Of a DNA stretch of 51,744 bases, positions 37,937-47,604 are shown piece by piece. The notes beneath the pieces are model-generated. The model made no database searches and was not told the DNA's origin. It was given only the letters and a program-made list of their open reading frames with translations. Position 1 is the stretch's first letter. Each line of letters starts with the position of its first letter. A program made the translations under genes and the position numbers. The stretch comes from an uncultured Cetobacterium sp. (lineage in GTDB: Bacteria; Fusobacteriota; Fusobacteriia; Fusobacteriales; Fusobacteriaceae): assembly GCF_947039425.1 (NCBI RefSeq), contig NZ_CAMQYW010000002.1, forward strand, positions 1 to 51,744, read 5' to 3'.

Positions 37937-39315
37937 TGGCAAAAACTAAAAGTTTTTATATTTGTAGTGAATGTGGTTATAAAACTATTAAATGGCAAGG
38001 AAAATGTGATAGTTGTGGAGAATGGGGAACTTTTGAAGAGGAAATAGAAGTGCCGTTATTGTCTACTAAAATAAATAGTAATAATTTAAATTCTAATTCA
38101 AAAAGTAAGGTAGTTTCTTTTTCGAATATTCAAATAGAAAAAAACTTTAGATATAAAACAACTATATCTGAATTTGATAGATTATTAGGAGGGGGACTTG
38201 TAAAAGGAGAAGTAGTACTTTTAACAGGAAATCCTGGAATTGGAAAATCTACATTATTATTACAAACAGCAAAAGAGTATTCAATATATGGAGAAGTACT
38301 ATATGTATCTGGAGAGGAATCTCCAGCACAGATAAAATCAAGAGGTGAAAGACTAGGAATAACTTCAGATAATATATATTTAATGTCTGAAACAGATATT
38401 CAAAGTATCTATGAATATGTTTTAACTAAGAAACCTAAGATTGTTATTGTAGATTCAATACAAACATTGTATAATTCAGCTATAGATTCTATTCCTGGAA
38501 CACCTACGCAAATAAGAGAGTGTACCTTAAAAATAGTAGAACTTGCTAAAAAAAATGAAGTGTCATTTTTTATAGTAGGACATATTACAAAGGATGGAAA
38601 GGTTGCAGGACCTAAAATGTTAGAACATATGGTCGATGCTGTCTTTCAATTTGAAGGTGAAGAGGGGCTTTTTTATAGAATATTAAGAAGTGAAAAAAAT
38701 AGATTTGGTTCAACTAATGAATTAGCAGTATTTAGTATGGAAGATAATGGAATACAAGAAGTAAAAAATTCATCTGAATTTTTTTTAAGTGAAAGAGAAG
38801 AGAAAAATATAGGGAGTATGGTTGTTCCTGTATTAGAAGGAACTAAAGTTTTTTTACTTGAAATACAAACCTTATTAACAGATTGTGTAATGGGAATACC
38901 AAAAAGAATAGTTCAAGGATTTGATAGAAATAGAATTCAAATTCTAATAGCTATAGCAGAAAAAAGAATGAAATTAAGCTTAGGGATGAAAGATTTTTTT
39001 ATAAATATTCCAGGTGGATTATCTATAAAAGATCCAGCAGCAGACTTAGGTGCACTAATATCTTTAGTTTCTCTTTATAAAAATGTGGCTATAAGTCAAA
39101 AAATAGCTGCTGTTGGAGAACTTGGTTTAAGAGGAGAGATTAGAAAAGTATTTTTTATAGAAAAAAGGCTAAGAGAACTTGAAAAACTAGGATTTAAAGG
39201 AGTTTATGTTCCAGAAGCTAATAGAAAAGAGATAGAAAAAAATAGTTATAAAATGAAAATAATATATTTAAAAAATTTAGAAGAATTTTTAGAAAGGATA
39301 AGTAAAGATGAATAG
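37936..39315 (+). CDS. radA: DNA repair protein RadA
   Basis: CSECGYKTIKWQGKCDSCGEWGTFEEE zinc finger; GNPGIGKSTLLLQ; GTG start overlapping coaD stop. Confidence 0.97.
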   Translation: MAKTKSFYICSECGYKTIKWQGKCDSCGEWGTFEEEIEVPLLSTKINSNNLNSNSKSKVVSFSNIQIEKNFRYKTTISEFDRLLGGGLVKGEVVLLTGNPGIGKSTLLLQTAKEYSIYGEVLYVSGEESPAQIKSRGERLGITSDNIYLMSETDIQSIYEYVLTKKPKIVIVDSIQTLYNSAIDSIPGTPTQIRECTLKIVELAKKNEVSFFIVGHITKDGKVAGPKMLEHMVDAVFQFEGEEGLFYRILRSEKNRFGSTNELAVFSMEDNGIQEVKNSSEFFLSEREEKNIGSMVVPVLEGTKVFLLEIQTLLTDCVMGIPKRIVQGFDRNRIQILIAIAEKRMKLSLGMKDFFINIPGGLSIKDPAADLGALISLVSLYKNVAISQKIAAVGELGLRGEIRKVFFIEKRLRELEKLGFKGVYVPEANRKEIEKNSYKMKIIYLKNLEEFLERISKDE

Positions 39316-40369
39316 TCCAGAATTTTTAGAAATCCTTTCTCTTGTGGCTCCTGGGACAAAATTGAGAGAAGGAATACATAATATATTAGATGGTGAAATG
39401 GGTGCATTAATTGTAATTGGTAGAGACAGTGAAGTTGAAAAGATAATGGATGGAGGATTTGAAATAAATTGTGAATATACTCCTGAAAAAATATTTGAAT
39501 TATCAAAAATGGATGGGGCAATAATAGTAGATGAAAGTATAAGTACAATACATTCAGCCAATGTTCATCTTCAACCAAATATGAGATTTTCAACAACAGA
39601 GAGTGGGACAAGACATAGAACTGCTCAAAGGGTGGCAAAGCAAGCAGATAAACTAGTGATAGCTATATCTGAGAGAAAAAGAGTAATTACAATTTATAAA
39701 GGTGAGATGAAACATAGATTAAGAAGTTCAACAGAACTTATGGCTGAAGCATCTCAAGGATTAAATACTTTAGAACGTTATAGATTCGTTTTAGATAAAG
39801 CTCTTGGAAATTTAACTATTTTAGAACTAGATGATCTTGTTACTTTATATGAGGTAACTGTAGTACTTCAAAGGTTTGAAAAAGTAACTAGAATATTTCA
39901 AGAGATGAATAATTATATGGTAGAACTTGGTGCTGATGGAAGACTTGTAAAACTTCATTTAAATGACTTAGTTCAAGATATTGAAAGTGAAAAAGAAGAT
40001 TTCTTAAGAGATTATTGGAATGATACAAATTCTCAATTTGATATAGACGAAATAACAGATAGATTGTCTAAATTAACAGATGATGATTTGAAAGAATTGG
40101 AAAAAATATCTTCTGTTTTAGATTATCCTAAGACTTATTCAGCTTTAGGGAATAGAGTAACTCCAAAGGGGTATAGAATTTTAGATAAGATAACAAAATT
40201 AACTAAGAGAGATATAGAAAAAATAGTTCAAACTTACGGAAATCTATCAAAAATACAGGAAGCTTCAATAGAAGAGCTTTTAGAGATAAAAGGAATAAGT
40301 AAATTTAAAATAAAAGCAATTCAAACAGGATTAAAAAGATTAAAAGTAACCGTTGAATTAGAAAAATAA
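39308..40369 (+). CDS. disA: Diadenylate cyclase DisA
   Basis: MDGAIIVDE; FSTTESGTRHRTAQRVAKQ; C-terminal HhH. Confidence 0.96.
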   Translation: MNSPEFLEILSLVAPGTKLREGIHNILDGEMGALIVIGRDSEVEKIMDGGFEINCEYTPEKIFELSKMDGAIIVDESISTIHSANVHLQPNMRFSTTESGTRHRTAQRVAKQADKLVIAISERKRVITIYKGEMKHRLRSSTELMAEASQGLNTLERYRFVLDKALGNLTILELDDLVTLYEVTVVLQRFEKVTRIFQEMNNYMVELGADGRLVKLHLNDLVQDIESEKEDFLRDYWNDTNSQFDIDEITDRLSKLTDDDLKELEKISSVLDYPKTYSALGNRVTPKGYRILDKITKLTKRDIEKIVQTYGNLSKIQEASIEELLEIKGISKFKIKAIQTGLKRLKVTVELEK

Positions 40370-40394
40370 TCTACTCTTAAGGGTAGATTTTTTT
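40368..40394 (+). terminator. Rho-independent terminator after disA
   Basis: AATCTACTC-TTAA-GGGTAGATTTTTTT. Confidence 0.8.
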
Positions 40395-40416
40395 GTATTA
40401 AAATGTTAGTATACAC

Positions 40417-40435
40417 TATAGGGGCATACCCTATA
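40417..40435. promoter_or_regulatory. CsoR-type copper operator
   Basis: Perfect inverted repeat TATAGGG-GCATA-CCCTATA immediately before the RBS of copA. Confidence 0.8.
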
Positions 40436-40447
40436 TAGGAGGCGGAT

Positions 40448-42931
40448 ATGGAAAAGAAATTTAAAATTGGAAATGTAACGTGTCAAAGTTGTGTTGCTTT
40501 AATAGAAAAGGTATTAAGTGGAACAGAGGGAATAGAAGAGTCAAAAGTAAATTTAGCAACAGAAGAGTTAACTGTAAAATTTGATGAAAATAAAATAAGT
40601 GAAAAAGAGTTTAAAGAAAAATTGGAAATACTTGGATATAAAGTTGAAGATATGAAGAGCAATCTTAAAGAAGTATTGTTTTCTATATCAGGATTACATT
40701 GTCAAAGTTGTGTTGCAAATGTTGAAAAAATAATAGGAAATCTAGATGGTGTAGAAAATATAAGTGTTAATTTAGCAACAGAAAAGGGAAAAGTTGAATA
40801 CGATTCTAGTAAAATAAAATTATCAGAGATTTTTTTAAGTATTGAACCTTCTGGATTTAAAGGTGAAAGAATAACAGAAGCTGTAATTGACGAAAGAGAA
40901 GAAAGAAAAAAAATAGAATTAAAAAGAGAGTTTAATGAATTTTTAACAGCAATAGTTTTCGGAGTGATAATATTTTATATTTCAATGGGAAGTATGATGG
41001 GATTACCAATTCCAACATTCATGCATTATGATACAAATCCTAAAACTTTTGCAATTGTTCAACTTATTTTATCAATTCCAGTAATTTATGTTGGAAGAAG
41101 ATTTTATACTGTGGGATTTCAAAAATTAAAAATGAAATCTCCTAGTATGGATTCTTTAATCGCTTTAGGAACTGGAGCAGCTTTTGCCTATAGTTTATAT
41201 AGTACTTTTGAAATTTTCCAAGGACATTTAGAGTTTGTTCATAATTTGTACTATGAATCAGGTGTTGTAATAATAGCTTTAATTTCATTGGGAAAATATT
41301 TAGAAAAGGTGAGTAAAGGGAAAACCTCTGAAGCTATAAAGAAATTAATGAATTTACAAAGTAAAAGAGCTAATTTGTATAGAGGAACTAAAATAGTAAC
41401 TGTGGATATAGAGGAAATTGAAAAAGGTGATGTTTTACTAATAAAACCTGGAGAGTCTGTACCAACAGATGGTGAAGTAGTTGATGGAATATCAAATATT
41501 GATGAATCTATGTTAACAGGAGAAAGTATTCCAATTAAAAAAATAATTGGATCAAAGGTTTATGGTGCTACAATTAATGGAACAGGTAGTTTAAAAGTAA
41601 AAGTTACAGAAACTGGAGAGAATACAACAATTTCTAAAATAATAAAATTAGTGGAGGATGCACAAGGAACAAAAGCACCAATAGCTCATTTAGCTGATGT
41701 AATATCAGGATATTTTGTACCTGTGGTAATAGGAATTGCTATTTTAGCAAGTGTATTGTGGTATTTAGTTGGAAAATTTGGAATATATTCATTAGATTCA
41801 GAACCAAGTGTATTTGCATTAAAAATATTAATTTCTGTTTTAGTAATTGCCTGTCCTTGTTCTTTAGGACTTGCAACACCAACAGCAATAATGGTTGGAA
41901 CTGGAAGAGGAGCAGAACTAGGAATTCTTATAAAATCTGGTGAAGCTTTGGAAAAAGCATATAAAGTGGATACTGTAATTTTTGATAAAACAGGGACAAT
42001 AACAGCAGGAAAACCAACAGTAACAAATATAAAAAGTGTAAAATTACAAGAAGATATTATTATAAAAGTAGTTGCTAGTTTAGAACAAAATTCAGAACAT
42101 CCTTTAGGAGAAGCAGTTTTAAGAGAGGCAAATATAAGAAAACTTGATTTGTATACTGTGAGAGATTTCACTTCTAAAACAGGAAAGGGAATAGTAGGAG
42201 TGCTTGAAAATACACCAGTTGGAGATGTTGAAGTTATTGTAGGAAATAAAAAAATAATGGATGAATACAATATTGATATTAGTAATCATCTAGATGAAAG
42301 CATAAAACTTTTTGATGAAGGAAAAACAGTTATTTATTTAGCTACTAAAAAAGGGTATTTAGGTTTAATAGCTATAGCAGATAAAGTAAAAGAAACATCA
42401 AAAGAAACTGTAGAAGAGTTGAAAAAAATAGGAATAGATGTAATAATGTTAACAGGTGATAATGAAAGAACTGCAAAAGCTATAGCAAAAGAGGTTGGAA
42501 TAGAAAAAATTATAGCAGAGGTAAGTCCAAAAGATAAATATCGAAATGTAAAAATGTTACAAGAACAAGGAAAAAAAGTAGCAATGGTAGGAGATGGAAT
42601 TAATGATTCACCAGCTTTAACACAAGCAGATATAGGGATAGCTGTTGGAGGGGGAGCTGATATAGCTTTAGAAAGTGCAGATATTGTTCTTATGAGTAAA
42701 GATGTAAAAGATGTTCCTAAAGCAATTGAACTTAGTAGAGCTACTATGAAAAATATAAAAGAAAATCTATTTTGGGCATTTATTTACAATGGATTAGGAA
42801 TACCTATTGCAGCAGGAATATTGTATCCAATAACAGGACATCTTTTGAATCCTATGATTGCAGGAGGAGCTATGGCTATGAGTTCGGTATCTGTTGTGAC
42901 AAATGCATTGAGACTTAAATGGTTCAAATAG
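40448..42931 (+). CDS. copA: Copper-translocating P-type ATPase with two N-terminal HMA domains
   Basis: Two CQSC metal-binding motifs; CPCSLGLATP; FDKTGTITAGKP; VGDGINDSPAL. Confidence 0.95.
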   Translation: MEKKFKIGNVTCQSCVALIEKVLSGTEGIEESKVNLATEELTVKFDENKISEKEFKEKLEILGYKVEDMKSNLKEVLFSISGLHCQSCVANVEKIIGNLDGVENISVNLATEKGKVEYDSSKIKLSEIFLSIEPSGFKGERITEAVIDEREERKKIELKREFNEFLTAIVFGVIIFYISMGSMMGLPIPTFMHYDTNPKTFAIVQLILSIPVIYVGRRFYTVGFQKLKMKSPSMDSLIALGTGAAFAYSLYSTFEIFQGHLEFVHNLYYESGVVIIALISLGKYLEKVSKGKTSEAIKKLMNLQSKRANLYRGTKIVTVDIEEIEKGDVLLIKPGESVPTDGEVVDGISNIDESMLTGESIPIKKIIGSKVYGATINGTGSLKVKVTETGENTTISKIIKLVEDAQGTKAPIAHLADVISGYFVPVVIGIAILASVLWYLVGKFGIYSLDSEPSVFALKILISVLVIACPCSLGLATPTAIMVGTGRGAELGILIKSGEALEKAYKVDTVIFDKTGTITAGKPTVTNIKSVKLQEDIIIKVVASLEQNSEHPLGEAVLREANIRKLDLYTVRDFTSKTGKGIVGVLENTPVGDVEVIVGNKKIMDEYNIDISNHLDESIKLFDEGKTVIYLATKKGYLGLIAIADKVKETSKETVEELKKIGIDVIMLTGDNERTAKAIAKEVGIEKIIAEVSPKDKYRNVKMLQEQGKKVAMVGDGINDSPALTQADIGIAVGGGADIALESADIVLMSKDVKDVPKAIELSRATMKNIKENLFWAFIYNGLGIPIAAGILYPITGHLLNPMIAGGAMAMSSVSVVTNALRLKWFK

Positions 42932-42941
42932 AGGAGGAGAT

Positions 42942-43229
42942 ATGGAAGAGAAACAAAAATATGAAATGTGTGCAGATAAAAAAAATTTAATTGTGAGAAT
43001 GAATAGAATAGAGGGACAAATAAGAGGAATAAAAAGAATGATTGAAGAAGAGGAGTATTGTGATGATATTTTAAATCAAATTTCTTCAGCAAAAGCAGCC
43101 CTTGATGGAGTTTCAAAGGTAATACTAGAGAATCATTTAAGGAAGTGTGTTGTATCAGGAATAAAAAACAATGATGAGAACAGAGTAATCGATGAATTGA
43201 TATATACTTTAGGGAAAATGATGAAATAA
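42942..43229 (+). CDS. csoR: CsoR family copper-sensing repressor
   Basis: VRMNRIEGQIRGIKRMIEEEEYCDDILNQISSAKAALDGV...ENHLRKCV, C-H-C ligand set. Confidence 0.93.
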   Translation: MEEKQKYEMCADKKNLIVRMNRIEGQIRGIKRMIEEEEYCDDILNQISSAKAALDGVSKVILENHLRKCVVSGIKNNDENRVIDELIYTLGKMMK

Positions 43230-43304
43230 AAGTACAAAAATACCTTTAATAAAAATACAAATTATGGTATTATTTAGCTAATATAATGTATTTAGGAGGA
43301 TATA

Positions 43305-44270
43305 ATGAGAAAGATTTTAACTTTTCTAATGTCAATAATGTTAGCAATAGGATTATTTGCAGCAAAACCATTAAAAGTAGGTATTGTTTTGTCAACAGGT
43401 GGATTAGGAGATAAATCATTTAATGATTCAGCTTACAGAGGTTTAGAAGAGGCACATAAAGATTTAGGAATTAAATTTAAATATGTTGAACCAGCTTCAC
43501 CAGCAGAGGATGAAGAGTTTTTAAGAGAGTACGCAGAAGCAGGTTATGATTTAATTATTGCAACAGGATTCCAAATGACACAATCAGCACAAGTTGTTGC
43601 AAAGGATTATCCAGATACAAAATTTGTAATGATTGATGATGTTGTAGATTTACCAAATGTAAAGTCTATAAAGTTTAAAGAGGAAGAGGGATCGTTTTTA
43701 GTAGGAGCAGTAGCAGGAATGATGACTAAAAACAATGCTGTTGGATTTGTTGGGGGAATGGAAAATCCACTAATTAAAAAGTTTGAAGTAGGATTTGAGC
43801 AAGGTGCAGAATATGTTAATCCAAAAGTTAAATTCTATTCTGTATATACAACTGGACCAAATCCATTTAATGACCCAGTTAGAGGAAAAGAAAATGCTAT
43901 TTCTGAAATAAATCAAGGCGCAGATGTTCTTTATCATGCAGCTGGTGGAACTGGAATGGGTGTAATAGCAGCAGCGAAAGAAAAAGGTGTATATGCTATA
44001 GGAGTTGATTCTGATCAAGATGGTGTTGCTCCAGGAACTGTTTTAACTTCAATGCTTAAAAATATAGATGTAGCAGTATATGATACTATAAAATCTGTAG
44101 TAGATGGAAATTTCAAACCAGGAGTAGCTGTTTATGGAATTAAAGAGAATGGAGTTGGAACAACAAACTTTGAATATACAAAAGATATAATTGGAAAAGA
44201 AAAAATTGCAAAAATCCAAGAGATAAAAAACAAAATTATTTCAGGTGAAATTGTAGTAAAAGATAAATAA
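43305..44270 (+). CDS. BMP family (PnrA-like) nucleoside-binding ABC substrate-binding protein
   Basis: VGIVLSTGGLGDKSFNDSAYRGLEEAHKDLGI; AAGGTGMGVIAAAKEKGVYAIGVDSDQD. Confidence 0.92.
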   Translation: MRKILTFLMSIMLAIGLFAAKPLKVGIVLSTGGLGDKSFNDSAYRGLEEAHKDLGIKFKYVEPASPAEDEEFLREYAEAGYDLIIATGFQMTQSAQVVAKDYPDTKFVMIDDVVDLPNVKSIKFKEEEGSFLVGAVAGMMTKNNAVGFVGGMENPLIKKFEVGFEQGAEYVNPKVKFYSVYTTGPNPFNDPVRGKENAISEINQGADVLYHAAGGTGMGVIAAAKEKGVYAIGVDSDQDGVAPGTVLTSMLKNIDVAVYDTIKSVVDGNFKPGVAVYGIKENGVGTTNFEYTKDIIGKEKIAKIQEIKNKIISGEIVVKDK

Positions 44271-44282
44271 AACAAGCATGGG

Positions 44283-44313
44283 GGCTGATCTTAATATTGA
44301 TCAGCCTTTTATT
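44283..44313 (+). terminator. Terminator/attenuator between BMP gene and deoB
   Basis: GGCTGATC-ttaatatt-GATCAGCCTTTT. Confidence 0.7.
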
Positions 44314-44331
44314 GTCTAAAAAGGAGAAAAT

Positions 44332-45513
44332 ATGGAAAAAATAGAAAGAGTAACATTAATTGTATTAGATAGTGTTGGAGTTGGAGCCTTACCAGATGCT
44401 AAAGAGTTTGGAGATGCAGGAACAAATACAATAGGAAATATAGCCCTTACAACAGGGGGATTAAATTTACCAAATATGGAAAAGATGGGACTTGGAAATA
44501 TTACTGATATATTAGGTGTAGATAAAGAGGAAAATGCAATTGGAGCTTATGGAAAAGCTGAAGAAAAATCAAAGGGAAAAGATACAACAACAGGACATTG
44601 GGAAATAGCCGGTGTTGTTCAAGAAAAAGCTTTTCCAACATATCCTAATGGATTTCCTAAAGAAGTAATAGAAAGATTTGAAAAAGAAACAGGTAGAAAA
44701 GTATTGTGTAACCTTCCATATTCAGGAACAGAAGTTTTAGATGTGTATGGAGAGGAACAATTAGAATCTGGAGCTTGGATAGTTTATACTTCAGCAGATC
44801 CTGTTTTTCAAATAGCAGCTAATGAAGAAGAAGTTTCTTTGAAAGAGTTATATTTGGCTTGTGAGAAAGCTCTAGAAATTTGTTCAGAAATGGCGCCAGT
44901 TGCTAGAGTTATTGCAAGACCATATTTAGGAAGAAAAAAAGGAGAATTTAAAAGAACATCAAATAGACATGACTACTCTGTAAAACCGCCAAAAGAAACA
45001 ATGTTAGATAGAATAAAAAATAGTGGATTAGATGTTATTGCTGTAGGAAAAACAAGTGATATTTTTGCAGGTGTTGGAATAACTGAGTCAAGAGGAACAA
45101 ATAAAGATAATTTAGATGGAATTTTAAAAACTATAGAAGAAGTAAAAAAAGATTCAAAAGGAATTATTTTTACAAATTTAGTTGATTTTGATATGATGTA
45201 TGGACATAGAAGAGATCCTAAGGGATATAAAAATGCTTTGGAGGAGTTCGATTCTTATTTGCCTGAGATTATGGAAAATTTAAAAGAAAATGAAGTTTTA
45301 ATTTTAACAGCAGATCATGGATGTGATCCAACATATAAAGGTAGTGATCACACAAGGGAATATGTTCCAGTATTAGTATATGGTAAAAATTTAAAAGAAA
45401 ATGTAAATTTAGGGACAAAAGTTGGATTCTCAACAATGGCAGCTACAATTGAAGATTTATTGTTAGGAAAAACTAATATATCTGGAAGTTTTATAGAAGA
45501 GCTAAAAAAATAA
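44332..45513 (+). CDS. deoB: Phosphopentomutase
   Basis: LIVLDSVGVGALPDAKEFGDAGTNTIGNIA; TADHGCDPTYKGSDHTREYVP. Confidence 0.97.
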   Translation: MEKIERVTLIVLDSVGVGALPDAKEFGDAGTNTIGNIALTTGGLNLPNMEKMGLGNITDILGVDKEENAIGAYGKAEEKSKGKDTTTGHWEIAGVVQEKAFPTYPNGFPKEVIERFEKETGRKVLCNLPYSGTEVLDVYGEEQLESGAWIVYTSADPVFQIAANEEEVSLKELYLACEKALEICSEMAPVARVIARPYLGRKKGEFKRTSNRHDYSVKPPKETMLDRIKNSGLDVIAVGKTSDIFAGVGITESRGTNKDNLDGILKTIEEVKKDSKGIIFTNLVDFDMMYGHRRDPKGYKNALEEFDSYLPEIMENLKENEVLILTADHGCDPTYKGSDHTREYVPVLVYGKNLKENVNLGTKVGFSTMAATIEDLLLGKTNISGSFIEELKK

Positions 45514-45536
45514 AAATAAATACTTAGGAGGCTTAA

Positions 45537-46235
45537 ATGAGCGTACATATTGGTGCAAAAAAAGGTGAAATAGCAGAAACAGTATTATTACCAGGAGATC
45601 CATTGAGAGCAAAATGGATAGCAGAAACATTTTTAGAAGATGTAGTTTGTTATAATGAAGTGAGAGGAATGTATGGTTATACAGGAACTTATAAAGGAAA
45701 AAAAATATCAGTTCAAGGAACAGGAATGGGAGTTCCATCAATTTCAATATATGTAAATGAATTAATAAGAGAATATGATGTTAAAAATTTAATAAGAGTT
45801 GGAACTGCAGGTTCTTATAGAGAAGATATAAAAGTGAGAGATGTAATACTTGCAATGTCAGCTTCAACAACATCAGGAGTAAATAGACTTAGATTTTCAG
45901 GAGCAGATTATGCACCAACAGCAAATTTTGATTTATTTATGAAAGCAGCAGAAGTAGCAAAAAATAAAGGCATAAAAGTAAAAGGTGGAACTGTATTAAC
46001 TTCTGATGAGTTTTATGGTGATAATTTTGAAAGTTATAAAAAATGGGCTGATTTTGGAGTTCTGTGTGTAGAGATGGAAACAGCAGCTTTATATACAATA
46101 GCAGCGAAATATAATGTAAAAGCATTAACTATTTTAACAATTTCAGACTCTTTAGTAACAGGTGAAGAAACAACATCTCAAGAGAGACAAACAACATTAA
46201 AAGAAATGATAGAAATAGCATTAGAGAGTATATAG
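45537..46235 (+). CDS. deoD: Purine-nucleoside phosphorylase DeoD type
   Basis: [47 protein letters not shown]. Confidence 0.96.
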   Translation: MSVHIGAKKGEIAETVLLPGDPLRAKWIAETFLEDVVCYNEVRGMYGYTGTYKGKKISVQGTGMGVPSISIYVNELIREYDVKNLIRVGTAGSYREDIKVRDVILAMSASTTSGVNRLRFSGADYAPTANFDLFMKAAEVAKNKGIKVKGGTVLTSDEFYGDNFESYKKWADFGVLCVEMETAALYTIAAKYNVKALTILTISDSLVTGEETTSQERQTTLKEMIEIALESI

Positions 46236-46243
46236 GAGAGGAT

Positions 46244-46642
46244 ATGAAATTAACAAGAGAAGAGATTTTAAAATATATAGATATGGCAATTGAAGTAAGA
46301 GAAAATGCATATACACCATATTCTATGTTTAAAGTAGGAGCAGTTGTAATAGGAGATAATGGAAATGTTGTAAGAGGTGCTAATATAGAAAATGCATCAT
46401 ATGGGTTGTCGAATTGTGCAGAGAGAAGTGCAATATTTTCAGCATTAAGTCAGGGAGTAAAAAAAATTGAAGGGATAGTTGTTGTAGCAGATACAACAGG
46501 TCCAGTAAGTCCATGTGGAGCTTGTAGACAGGTTATAAAAGAGTTTGCTACAGATGATATAACAATTGTACTTGCAAATTTAAATAAAGATTATAAAGTT
46601 ATGACTATGGAAGAGTTATTACCATATGGATTTGAACTTTAA
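46244..46642 (+). CDS. cdd: Cytidine deaminase
   Basis: AYTPYSMFKVGA; NCAERSAIF; SPCGACRQV. Confidence 0.96.
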   Translation: MKLTREEILKYIDMAIEVRENAYTPYSMFKVGAVVIGDNGNVVRGANIENASYGLSNCAERSAIFSALSQGVKKIEGIVVVADTTGPVSPCGACRQVIKEFATDDITIVLANLNKDYKVMTMEELLPYGFEL

Positions 46643-46650
46643 AAAAAGTA

Positions 46651-46680
46651 GGATTTAGTTTAAACTAAGTCCTTTTTTTT
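46651..46680 (+). terminator. Rho-independent terminator after cdd
   Basis: AGGATTTAG-tttaaa-CTAAGTCCTTTTTTTT. Confidence 0.75.
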
Positions 46681-46687
46681 ACATTAG

Positions 46688-46727
46688 TTGACAAATAAAC
46701 TAGTATATTTTATTATAGTAATATACT
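46688..46727 (+). promoter_or_regulatory. Promoter and putative operator of GntR-family gene
   Basis: TTGACA (46688), 17-bp spacer, TATTAT (46711); inverted repeat AGTATATT-N10-AATATACT at 46702-46727 spans the -10. Confidence 0.65.
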
Positions 46728-46746
46728 GATACATGGAGGATGAATA

Positions 46747-47457
46747 ATGGCAAGAGAAAATAGCAACTCAGCATATGCATATAAAGTTTTAAAAAGAAAT
46801 ATATTTGAATTGAATTTAAAACCAGGAAGTGAGTTAAGTGAAAAATTAATTGGTGAAAAACTAGGAATGAGTAGAACTCCAATTAGAGAAGCTTTAATTT
46901 TATTAAAACATGATAAACTTATAGAGAGTATTCCACAAAAAGGAACTTTTGTAACTAAAATAAGTGCTCAAAAAGTATTAGAAGCTAAAGTTTTAAGAGT
47001 TGCTCTTGAAACAGCTGCTTTTGAAAGAGCTGTAGAAAGAGTTGATGAAGAGTTTATTGAAGATTTAAGAACAAATATAAAAATGCAAAGAGTATATTGT
47101 GATGGAAATAGAAACTATTTAGAGTTTCATAAATTGGATAATGATTTTCATCAAATGATATTTAATAAAGCTGAGATCTCAGGATTGTGGGAATTAGCCA
47201 TGAATGGAACTGGGCAGTATCAAAGAGTAAGAGTTTTAAATGCTAAAAATAAAGTTAGTGATGTGTCTGTTGTAGAAGAACATGAAGAAATACTTTTAGC
47301 CCTTGAGAATAAAGAGATAGATAAGTTAAGAGCAATGCTAGAGCACCATTTAGGAAGAACTTTATTAAAACTAAAAGAACTAGAAGATGAGAATCCAGAG
47401 TATTTTGAAAAGATTGAAGAAATACAAAAAGAAGATTTTTTTATAATGTTAAAATAA
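46747..47457 (+). CDS. GntR family transcriptional regulator (FCD domain)
   Basis: LSEKLIGEKLGMSRTPIREALILLKHDKLIESIPQKGTFVTKIS; C-terminal FCD-like HKLDNDFHQMIF, EEHEEILLALENK. Confidence 0.92.
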   Translation: MARENSNSAYAYKVLKRNIFELNLKPGSELSEKLIGEKLGMSRTPIREALILLKHDKLIESIPQKGTFVTKISAQKVLEAKVLRVALETAAFERAVERVDEEFIEDLRTNIKMQRVYCDGNRNYLEFHKLDNDFHQMIFNKAEISGLWELAMNGTGQYQRVRVLNAKNKVSDVSVVEEHEEILLALENKEIDKLRAMLEHHLGRTLLKLKELEDENPEYFEKIEEIQKEDFFIMLK

Positions 47458-47460
47458 AAC

Positions 47461-47489
47461 TTGAACTTTAAAAAAAAATAAAGTATACT
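47461..47489 (+). promoter_or_regulatory. aspA promoter
   Basis: TTGAAC, 17-bp spacer, TATACT; AGTATACT palindrome over the -10. Confidence 0.65.
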
Positions 47490-47604
47490 TATGAACATAA
47501 AAGATAAAGTGAACTATAAAAGAACGATTTGTTTGTTTTTAAAAAAATAAAAAGTGAAAATTTATTTTCAAAAAGTATATTATTATTTTTAGGGGGATAG
47601 AGAA

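Noticed and set aside
39246-39638. Minus-strand ORFs across the radA/disA junction
   Set aside because: Antisense to well-supported genes on both sides
41686-42270. 194-aa minus-strand ORF inside copA
   Set aside because: Codon-mirror ORF antisense to conserved P-type ATPase motifs
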